Source: Pontiellaceae bacterium
Lineage (GTDB): Bacteria; Verrucomicrobiota; Kiritimatiellia; Kiritimatiellales; Pontiellaceae
Direction: 5' to 3'
Assembly: GCA_016937035.1 (NCBI GenBank)
Contig: JAFGWS010000141.1
Location: 1-5,223, forward strand
Length of the DNA: 5,223 nucleotides
Of the stretch, positions 1 through 5,223 are shown piece after piece; the stretch's first letter is position 1, and every line of letters begins with the position of its first letter. The position numbers and the translations under genes are program-made. The notes beneath the pieces were generated by a model. That model was not told the DNA's origin, did no database searches, and saw only the letters and a list, made by a program, of their open reading frames with translations.

Positions 1-142
1 CGGAAAAGCCCTGAGATGTATTACTGAAACGGATGCCCTTCATTGGTTTATATCATGCGGCTACGGTTTAAATTAAATTGCTCTATAGTGAAAATGGCGC
101 AGATTATGCAGCGGAGTTACAAAACTAAACCGGGCTTGAGGT

Positions 143-1312
143 ATGAAAAAGAGATATGGAAAAAGAACAGGTAAGGTGAACAAGGGTGCACCCAGCGGAT
201 TTATCATTAGTCTGCTTCTGCACGCAGCGGCGTTTGCTGTAGCGGGTGTTTTTGTGGTTTTTACAGTGATGAAGCCGAAAGCGCCTGAATTTGTGGCACC
301 GCCGCCGATGGAACGACCGAAGATGAATCTTAAAAAGCCGATTGTGAAGGTCAGGCGAAGTTCGTCGCCCGCTCCGGCTTCGCGCATTGTGGCGAAGGTG
401 AAAATGGCCAAAATGCCCGAAATTTCGATTCCGGACCTGACCGGAACCGGGGATGCGCTGATGAGCGGAATGGGTGGAATGGGCGGTAATTCCTTTGGAT
501 TGCCCGGTCCCGGAGGAACCTACCTGTTTGGCGATAAAGTAACGAGCGGAAATGATTTAGAGGTAACATTCTATAGTTTAGGACGAGCCCGCAGCGGGGC
601 TAAACGCCAAATATCTGAAATGGAATATTTTGATATTATTCGTCGATTCGTGGAAGGTGGTTTTGATACCAGCATTTTGAAGAATTATTATCGTTCCACA
701 GGGAAGCTGTATGCTCAATGTGTAGCCATTCCGAAGGTTAGGTCAATTGCGGGCCCGCTCGCTTTCGGGGAGTCTGATTATCTGGCAAACTCCAGCCGCT
801 GGGCGGCCCATTATAAAGGAAAAATTAAGCACAAGGACGGTGTTACGTTCCGTCTTTGGGGCGCGAGCGATGACGTGTTGAATGTGGCGATTAATGGGGA
901 GGTGGTGCTGGCGGCCAACCTGCCTTGGGGGGACATGTCCGCGTATAAAATCTGTGAGTTTTTTCAGGGCGGTGCCCCCGGGAGCAGTACAACTCAGAGA
1001 GCGAACGATGGGAGATATTGGATTTGCGACACGGAGAATCATTTGATGGGAAGCGATTGGATTACGCTGGAGCCGGGGAAAGAATATGATTTTGATGCTG
1101 TCGTCGGAGAAGGACCGGGCGGAGAATTTTATGCGGTTCTGATGGCGGAGCTTCAGGACGAATATTACGAGAAAAATGACCGGGGACAGCCGATATGGCC
1201 TCTGTTTGCTACGGCCCCGCTCTCGTGGGATGCTCAAGATAGCATCATGCTTAATATGATTGAGGATGATTTTAACGTTACGAGTATTACAAACTTTTTT
1301 ATTTTGGAATAG
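143..1312 (+). CDS. TonB-like membrane-anchored protein with C-terminal PA14-like region
   Basis: I do not recognise a named gene. The 389-residue product starts with a strongly basic stretch (residues 1-16), then one hydrophobic segment (about 20-43) containing S23-L-L-L-H27, the S-x-x-x-H pattern by which TonB anchors contact ExbB/ExbD. A Pro/Lys/Arg-rich stalk follows (about 44-90), then a Gly/Met-rich linker (about 105-126). The rest should be periplasmic. Residues about 200-337 look like a PA14 beta-barrel: an aromatic/hydrophobic strand pattern, then G-A-S-D-D (240-244), then I-N-G-E (250-253), and a late 'L-x-P-G-K-x-Y' turn (309-315). No TonB C-terminal domain is visible. Only three cysteines occur (193, 271, 295). 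The start is not secure: a GAGG (138-141) sits just one base before the ATG, whereas GTG at 176 has an AGG at 169-171 at better spacing; either start keeps the anchor. It is probably co-transcribed with the next gene, 51 bases downstream. The ORF is sound; its role in the envelope is inferred. Confidence 0.85.
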   Translation: MKKRYGKRTGKVNKGAPSGFIISLLLHAAAFAVAGVFVVFTVMKPKAPEFVAPPPMERPKMNLKKPIVKVRRSSSPAPASRIVAKVKMAKMPEISIPDLTGTGDALMSGMGGMGGNSFGLPGPGGTYLFGDKVTSGNDLEVTFYSLGRARSGAKRQISEMEYFDIIRRFVEGGFDTSILKNYYRSTGKLYAQCVAIPKVRSIAGPLAFGESDYLANSSRWAAHYKGKIKHKDGVTFRLWGASDDVLNVAINGEVVLAANLPWGDMSAYKICEFFQGGAPGSSTTQRANDGRYWICDTENHLMGSDWITLEPGKEYDFDAVVGEGPGGEFYAVLMAELQDEYYEKNDRGQPIWPLFATAPLSWDAQDSIMLNMIEDDFNVTSITNFFILE

Positions 1313-1363
1313 TGTCGTTCCAAAGTCACCTTGTGCGTTGTAAGCTGTTTTCAGGAATGAATA

Positions 1364-1789
1364 ATGAAAAAGAATTTATTGGTAGTTTTGTTGATGTGTG
1401 TGACGGTCGGGGGAAATGTTCTGTGTGCGGCCCAGAGTGAATCTAAAGGGAAGCCGGAAAAAGAGATTCGCATTTGGACTGCTGCAAGCGGAGAAACGAT
1501 CGAAGGGGAATATGCGAGGGTCTCCGGCAATTCGGTAGTGATTCGTCTGGCGAATAATAAGACGATTGATGTCCCACTCAGCCAATTGTCGGATGAGGAT
1601 CGGATCTATGTGGAGTATAAGAATCCGCCGAAGCTGAAGATCGAGTATCGAAATTCATTTGACAAAACGATGTATATTGCAGATCCTTGGTTCGACGATC
1701 GCGGGGGGGGAACATCAAAACCAGCCGATTTACATCACGGAAGCCACCTTTGGAGCTGGAGTGATTCAAGAGGGAAAGAAACCCTATAA
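1364..1789 (+). CDS. Secreted SHD1-domain protein, N-terminal part (frameshifted)
   Basis: This frame begins with a Sec signal peptide: MKKN, a hydrophobic core at residues 5-20, and probable cleavage after A22 or A23. C21 is a poor lipobox match (preceded by N-V-L), so a lipoprotein is less likely. Residues about 34-86 match the SHD1 (SLA1 homology 1) pattern seen in many Planctomycetes and Verrucomicrobia exported proteins: R-x-W-T near 36-39, a G-x-x-x-E-G/E turn, 'V-V-I-R-L', and the closing V-P-L-S-Q-L-S-D-E-D (70-79). An AGGA at 1353-1356, seven bases before the ATG, supports the start. The frame is natural up to R113-G114-G115. It then crosses a G8 run (1703-1710), and the last 26 residues are out-of-frame and low in family-like character. 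The natural C-terminus lies in another frame, ending at 2168. If not corrected, the 141-residue product would still contain the whole SHD1 domain. Function unknown; location probably periplasm or cell surface. Confidence 0.75.
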   Translation: MKKNLLVVLLMCVTVGGNVLCAAQSESKGKPEKEIRIWTAASGETIEGEYARVSGNSVVIRLANNKTIDVPLSQLSDEDRIYVEYKNPPKLKIEYRNSFDKTMYIADPWFDDRGGGTSKPADLHHGSHLWSWSDSRGKETL

Positions 1790-2168
1790 TCATGAGCTGT
1801 TTATGGAGGTTTATGCCCTGACGAACCAGCGGTACGACCCCAAAAAATATCACCTCATTGCGCACTTCAAGAGCGGTGCGTTCAGGCTTGAGGAAGAAAA
1901 TAAATTCAGGCATGAGCACATAAGTGATGATGTGCATGTAATATTAGAGTATGATTTGTCAATATCTGGAGGTGATGGGAAACGCGGTGAGGAGTATAGT
2001 GATATGCTGGTTTTGGTTCGTGATGAAAATGGCGATATTGTCGGGTATAATGCGACGAGCAACTGGCTGTATAAATATTTGGATCGATTGGAAAAATTGC
2101 CGGTGAATGCCTGGATTGATGATGAATGTGTTCGTGTGCACCCGACACCGCAGAGGAGTGGTGAATAG
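1659..2168 (+). pseudogene. C-terminal part of the frameshifted SHD1 protein
   Basis: The meaningful coding part runs from about 1710 to 2168 (152 residues) and continues the preceding gene. Deleting one G from the run at 1703-1710 joins R-G-G to E-H-Q-N-Q-P-I-Y-I and gives a single 267-residue protein. The frame is open further upstream, but its first candidate start (TTG at 1659) has no ribosome binding site and lies inside the natural frame of the N-terminal part, so I do not believe in independent translation. The region alternates beta-like stretches (for example the V-H-V-I-L-E-Y segment and the D-M-L-V-L-V-R-D-E-N-G-D segment) and ends with a helix rich in L/K/Y, an 'L-P-V-N-A-W' element and a hydrophilic tail. 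I do not recognise this domain. It is a pseudogene, a phase-variable gene or a sequencing error; the sequence alone cannot decide. Confidence 0.7.
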
Positions 2169-2198
2169 GTTCCCGTTTTTGAGTTTCGGCTGATGATC

Positions 2199-2230
2199 CG
2201 CTCCGGTCTTATGACCGGGGCGTTTTTTTT
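2199..2230 (+). terminator. Strong Rho-independent terminator
   Basis: A ten-pair stem (2199-2208 with 2213-2222, one T-G wobble and otherwise Watson-Crick, mostly G-C) closes a TTAT loop (2209-2212) and is followed directly by eight T (2223-2230). It lies 31 bases after the stop codon at 2166-2168. It should end the left-hand transcription unit and insulate it from hom. Confidence 0.9.
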
Positions 2231-2264
2231 GTTTTTCAGGCGCGATCTCCTGTTTGGTTTTGGC

Positions 2265-2292
2265 TTGAGTCGGAAAGGCAAACCTCTATGGT
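2265..2292 (+). promoter_or_regulatory. Weak candidate promoter for hom-lysC
   Basis: TTGAGT (2265-2270) and TATGGT (2287-2292) each match four of six sigma70 consensus positions, with a 16-base spacer. A start near 2299 would leave a leader of roughly 24 bases before hom. The terminator just upstream means hom needs its own promoter somewhere in 2231-2322, which is the main support. No operator or riboswitch fold was seen in this short gap. Confidence 0.3.
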
Positions 2293-2322
2293 TGCGCTTC
2301 ATTTTTTACGACAGGAAGTAAT

Positions 2323-3624
2323 ATGAGAGAGATCAAAATTGGTATTCTTGGGTTCGGTACGGTCGGAGCCGGTGTGGTGGAAGGTCTACAGAAAAACGGG
2401 GCGCTGATGGCGGAACGAACGGGCATTGTTCCGAGGGTGGCAAGAATTGCGGATCTCGATGTCGAGACGGATCGGGGAATTATGATTCCTGATGGCGTTT
2501 TAACCACGGATGCGCTGGCGGTGATCAATGATCCCGAGATTGATCTGATTGTTGAACTGATCGGCGGAACGACCCTTGCGCGTACCTTTACACTTGAAGC
2601 GTTGAAACAGGGAAAGCGGGTAATTACGGCGAATAAGGCGCTGCTGGCGGATCATGGCAAAGAGATTTATCGGACCGCACAGGAAAACAACACGGGCATT
2701 TATTATGAAGCCTCCGTGGGGGGCGGGATTCCGATTCTTCGTTCCCAGCGTGCCGGTTTGATCGGTAACCGCATTGAAAGCATTTTCGGGATTCTGAACG
2801 GTACCTGTAACTATATTCTGACGCGTATGGAGCGCGAGGGACTTCCCTTTGATCAGATTCTGGCCGATGCGCAGAAGTTGGGGTATGCCGAGACGCCGCC
2901 GGATCTGGACATTGACGGGATCGACACCGCGCACAAGGCCGTCATTTTGGCCTCCATGGCATACGGTGCACCCGTGCCGATGGATGCCTGTTCGACAAGG
3001 GGCATCCGCGGGCTTTCGGCCTCAGAAATTGCCAATGCGGAGGAACTGGGCTACCGCATAAAGCTGTTGGCGATCATTAAAGACAATGGCGGCGAGGTGG
3101 AGCTTTCGGTGGAGCCGACGCTGGTGCCGAAGGACCATATGGTGGCTTCGGTGGCCGATTCGTTTAACGCGGTTTTTGTGAAGGGCGATATCGTGGGCGA
3201 CACGATGTATTACGGTCGAGGCGCCGGACGCCTGCCGACGGGCAGCGCGGTAATCGGCGATATTATGGAAGCCGCGGCGGATAAGCTGAATGATGTCGGC
3301 GTGCCGGTAAGCGTTACGATGATGCTTCAGCGCGACTCGCTCTCCTACTGTTCGGCCGATAATATTGAAAAACGGTGCTATGTCCGCCTCTCACTGGAAG
3401 ACAAACCGGGAGCGATGGCGCAGGTAATGACCATCTTTGGGAAGCATAATATCAGTATTGCGTCGGTGGTTCAGAAAGAACGGCACTCGGCGGGATATGC
3501 TCCGGTTGTTATTCTGACGCAGGAGGCAAAGGAGTCGGAGTTTTCGGCGGCAATGGATGAGATTACCGCTTTGAGTGTTTCCTGCCATGTGCCCGTTCGT
3601 ATGCGTTTGGAAGATTTTGAATAG
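2323..3624 (+). CDS. hom: Homoserine dehydrogenase with C-terminal ACT domain
   Basis: The enzyme reduces L-aspartate 4-semialdehyde to L-homoserine with NAD(P)H in the cytoplasm, committing carbon to threonine and methionine. The 433-residue length fits the single-function ACT-bearing type. The N-terminal Rossmann fold carries G10-F-G12-T-V-G15. T-A-N-K105 is the conserved cofactor/catalytic-site lysine motif. G133-G-G-I-P-I follows. The I-L-N-G-T-C-N-Y stretch (157-164) is in the family signature region. E190 and D-I-D-G-I-D-T-A-H-K205 supply the substrate-binding acids and the catalytic lysine. The usual A-D-P before the aspartates reads T-P-P here, a mild variation. An ACT domain covers about 350-430, with E-D-K-P-G (359-363), and probably senses an end product such as threonine; the ligand cannot be read from the sequence. 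AGGAAG at 2313-2318, four bases before the ATG, fixes the start. It is likely the first gene of an operon with the aspartate kinase gene. Confidence 0.97.
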   Translation: MREIKIGILGFGTVGAGVVEGLQKNGALMAERTGIVPRVARIADLDVETDRGIMIPDGVLTTDALAVINDPEIDLIVELIGGTTLARTFTLEALKQGKRVITANKALLADHGKEIYRTAQENNTGIYYEASVGGGIPILRSQRAGLIGNRIESIFGILNGTCNYILTRMEREGLPFDQILADAQKLGYAETPPDLDIDGIDTAHKAVILASMAYGAPVPMDACSTRGIRGLSASEIANAEELGYRIKLLAIIKDNGGEVELSVEPTLVPKDHMVASVADSFNAVFVKGDIVGDTMYYGRGAGRLPTGSAVIGDIMEAAADKLNDVGVPVSVTMMLQRDSLSYCSADNIEKRCYVRLSLEDKPGAMAQVMTIFGKHNISIASVVQKERHSAGYAPVVILTQEAKESEFSAAMDEITALSVSCHVPVRMRLEDFE

Positions 3625-3689
3625 AGGCGGTGCGGGTCGGGGCGTTTTTTCCAGGCAGATCATTTACAGTTCGGTTCGCACTCATAAGT

Positions 3690-3694
3690 GAGGT
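3690..3694 (+). promoter_or_regulatory. Ribosome binding site that sets the lysC start
   Basis: GAGGT lies seven bases before the ATG at 3702. This favours 3702 over an in-frame GTG at 3630, which has no comparable site and would add 24 residues unlike any aspartate kinase N-terminus. Confidence 0.75.
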
Positions 3695-3701
3695 AATTGA
3701 G

Positions 3702-5051
3702 ATGAAAGTTGTAAAATTCGGCGGATCATCCGTCGCAGATGCAGGACAGATTTCCAAGATCATTGATATTGTTGGATCGGATGCCGATCGCCGAATTGTG
3801 GTGGTTTCGGCCCCGGGAAAACGCTCCGGCAGTGATACGAAGGTGACCGATCTTCTCATTGCGCTGGCCGACGCGGTAATCGAAGGGCAGGACTATGAAG
3901 AGCCGCTGATGGCCGTTGTAAACCGTTATGCGGAGATTCAGCGCGATTTAGATTTGCCCGAAGCCGTCGTGAGCCTGATCGAAACCGACCTGCGTTCCCG
4001 TATTGATGCGTGCGGAGAGAATTTTCTTCAGTTTATGGATTTGATGAAAGCCTCTGGAGAGGATAACAGTGCTAAAATTATTGCAGAGGCCTTTACGAAG
4101 AAGGGATATCCGGCGATCTATGTGAATCCCTGCGAGGCGGGAATGCTGCTGAGTGATGAGTTTGGAAATGCCGAAGTGCTTCCCGAATCGTACGAGCGCT
4201 TGGCCGCACTTAAAGAGGAGGCTCGCATTATCATCTTTCCCGGCTTCTTCGGCTGCACAAAGGCGGGCGAGGTCGCTACGTTCCCCCGCGGTGGATCGGA
4301 TATTACCGGGGCCATTGTCGCGGCAGCGGTTAAGGCCGATGTCTATGAAAACTTTACCGATGTGGATTCGGTTTACGCCATGGACCCTCGCATTATGCCC
4401 GGTGCGCCCGCCATTGAAGTGATGACCTTCCGCGAAATGCGCGAGCTTTCTTACGCGGGCTTCGGGGTCTTTCACGACGAAGCCATTATTCCTGCTGTGA
4501 AAGCCGAAATTCCGATCTGCATCAAAAACACAAATCGACCGGAGCAGCCGGGCACCCTGATCGTTCCGAAACGGGAGTATGGCGAGGCCGAAGTGACCGG
4601 GATTTCCAGCGCGGATGGCTTCTGCTCCATCTACATCGACAAATATATGATGAACCGGGAAATCGGTTTTGGGCGTCGCCTCCTCCAGATTCTCGAGGAG
4701 GAGGATATTTCCTATGAGCATACGCCGTCGGGGATAGATAATATGTCCGTGATCCTTAAGTCCTCAGAACTGGGGGCCGAAAAGGAAGCGGTTGTGGTGG
4801 ATCGGATTACTCGCGAACTGAGTCCGGATAACGTGACGGTCGAGCACGGTCTTTCCCTGCTGATGGTGGTGGGCGAGGGGATGCACTATGCCGTCGGCAT
4901 GGCCGGCCGCGCCACCAGCGCATTGAGTGATGCCGGGGTGAATATTGAAATGATTAATCAAGGGGCCTCCGAAATCAGCATGATGTTTGCCGTGAAAGAA
5001 TCGGACCGCAAGCGGGCCGTGCAGGCGCTGGGAAATGCATTTTTCATCTGA
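3702..5051 (+). CDS. lysC: Aspartate kinase (monofunctional, two ACT domains)
   Basis: It phosphorylates L-aspartate with ATP to 4-phospho-L-aspartate, the entry step to lysine, threonine and methionine (and diaminopimelate for the wall). From the ATG at 3702 it has 449 residues, typical of the single-polypeptide class. The N-terminus M-K-V-V-K5-F-G-G-S-S is canonical. G119-E120 is the conserved substrate-site pair, R196-G-G-S-D200 the catalytic signature, and T-D-V-D-S-V-Y-A-M-D-P-R (219-230) the nucleotide-side motif. Tandem ACT domains fill about 299-449, including the S-G-I-D-N-M-S-V element and a closing S-E-I-S-M-M-F segment. The overall style, such as V-V-S-A-P-G-K and D-T-K-V-T-D-L-L-I, resembles Bacillus YclM/ThrD-type kinases, so the allosteric effector could be lysine, threonine or both. 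It follows hom by 77 bases without a terminator, so co-transcription is likely. The symbol lysC is by function; thrD would be an equally fair name. Confidence 0.97.
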   Translation: MKVVKFGGSSVADAGQISKIIDIVGSDADRRIVVVSAPGKRSGSDTKVTDLLIALADAVIEGQDYEEPLMAVVNRYAEIQRDLDLPEAVVSLIETDLRSRIDACGENFLQFMDLMKASGEDNSAKIIAEAFTKKGYPAIYVNPCEAGMLLSDEFGNAEVLPESYERLAALKEEARIIIFPGFFGCTKAGEVATFPRGGSDITGAIVAAAVKADVYENFTDVDSVYAMDPRIMPGAPAIEVMTFREMRELSYAGFGVFHDEAIIPAVKAEIPICIKNTNRPEQPGTLIVPKREYGEAEVTGISSADGFCSIYIDKYMMNREIGFGRRLLQILEEEDISYEHTPSGIDNMSVILKSSELGAEKEAVVVDRITRELSPDNVTVEHGLSLLMVVGEGMHYAVGMAGRATSALSDAGVNIEMINQGASEISMMFAVKESDRKRAVQALGNAFFI

Positions 5052-5095
5052 TTCCCTTCGGATTTTGCCCAACATATTTTTTTGGAATTAGGCCG

Positions 5096-5124
5096 TTGAC
5101 TCACTCCGGGCGGATAGATACATT
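5096..5124 (+). promoter_or_regulatory. Sigma70-like promoter for tRNA-Leu
   Basis: TTGACT (5096-5101, five of six consensus) and TACATT (5119-5124, four of six) are separated by exactly 17 bases. The predicted transcription start falls about 5-7 bases before the mature tRNA 5' end, a usual layout for a tRNA gene. Confidence 0.6.
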
Positions 5125-5136
5125 ACGCCCTTCATT

Positions 5137-5223
5137 GCACCCGTGGTGAAATTGGTAGACACGCAAGATTCAGGTTCTTGTGCCAGCAATGGCGTGATGG
5201 TTCGACTCCATTCGGGTGCACCA
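5137..5223 (+). tRNA. tRNA-Leu(CAG)
   Basis: All arms fold. The acceptor stem GCACCCG (5137-5143) pairs with CGGGTGC (5213-5219), followed by discriminator A5220 and an encoded CCA (5221-5223). The D-stem GTG/CAC (5146-5148 with 5160-5162) encloses a loop containing GG. The anticodon stem CAAGA/TCTTG (5164-5168 with 5176-5180) holds the loop TTCAGGT, giving anticodon CAG at 5171-5173, which reads CUG. A long class II variable arm with a GCC/GGC stem (5182-5184 with 5191-5193) is as expected for leucine. The T-stem GATGG/CCATT (one G-T pair) closes the TTCGACT loop. The discriminator A also fits leucine identity. The gene is complete and ends on the last base of the window. Confidence 0.97.

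Noticed and set aside
1..142. Possible tail of an upstream gene (open frame from 2 to a TAA at 74-76) and TATAGT at 84-89 as a -10 box
   Set aside because: Only 24 residues are open, they resemble nothing I know, and the other two frames stop even sooner (at 25-27 and 12-14). TATAGT has no acceptable -35 box at the right distance. Nothing in this stretch can be supported.
2193..2321. Small ORF of 42 codons ending just before hom, as a leader peptide
   Set aside because: It runs through the terminator stem and T-run, which explains its Phe/Leu content, has no clear ribosome binding site, and lacks runs of threonine, isoleucine or methionine codons.
3625..3660. GC-rich stretch plus six T after hom as a terminator
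   Set aside because: The G-rich part lacks the complementary C-rich arm, so no stem forms.
3663..3691. TTTACA at 3663-3668 as a -35 box of an internal lysC promoter
   Set aside because: No credible -10 box at 16-18 bases; the best position overlaps the ribosome binding site.
3630..3701. In-frame GTG at 3630 as the lysC start
   Set aside because: It would add 24 residues before the canonical aspartate kinase N-terminus and has no ribosome binding site; the ATG at 3702 has one.
3948..4721. Long open frame on the - strand opposite lysC (257 codons)
   Set aside because: It is antisense to a fully convincing aspartate kinase, its composition (His/Arg/Gly-rich without domain motifs) is typical of a shadow frame, and nothing suggests independent expression.
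5046..5070. Six-pair hairpin over the lysC stop codon followed by T-rich sequence, as a terminator
   Set aside because: The stem is short, A-T rich with a T-G wobble, and the T-run after it is brief, so termination is doubtful; readthrough into the tRNA is possible.
35..5137. Eleven-base direct repeat GCCCTTCATTG at 35-45 and 5127-5137, as ends of a mobile element
   Set aside because: A few shared 11-mers are expected by chance in 5.2 kb, there is no transposase or integrase between them, and the enclosed genes are ordinary.

Overview
The window is ordinary bacterial chromosome, read entirely on the + strand, with two envelope-type genes at the left, a two-gene aspartate-pathway block in the middle and right, and a complete leucine tRNA at the right edge. 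An SHD1-like domain in a secreted protein, together with a TonB-like anchored protein carrying a PA14-like region, suggests the PVC superphylum, most likely Verrucomicrobiota or Kiritimatiellota. That placement is inferred from domain content and was not checked by any search.

Left half (1-2230). Bases 1-142 hold no gene I can assign. At 143-1312 lies a 389-residue protein with a basic cytoplasmic N-terminus, a single membrane anchor with the S-x-x-x-H pattern of TonB, a Pro/Lys-rich stalk and a C-terminal PA14-like beta-rich region; it has no recognisable TonB C-terminal domain. After 51 bases comes a secreted SHD1-domain protein (1364-2168) that is broken by a frameshift at a run of eight G (1703-1710). 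Removing one G restores a single 267-residue protein. A strong intrinsic terminator (2199-2230) closes this unit.

Right half (2231-5223). A weak candidate promoter precedes hom (homoserine dehydrogenase with a C-terminal ACT domain, 2323-3624). It is followed, 77 bases on, by lysC (monofunctional aspartate kinase with tandem ACT domains, 3702-5051). These two enzymes catalyse the first and third steps of the path from aspartate to homoserine, the precursor of threonine and methionine; aspartate kinase also feeds lysine. The intervening enzyme, aspartate-semialdehyde dehydrogenase, is not in the window. Both proteins have ACT domains, so allosteric feedback by end-product amino acids is likely. 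A good sigma70-like promoter (5096-5124) then drives tRNA-Leu(CAG), whose encoded CCA is the last three bases of the window.

I see no CRISPR array, insertion sequence, phage gene or clear new system. The points most worth a second look are the G-run frameshift and the TonB-like/PA14-like chimera.
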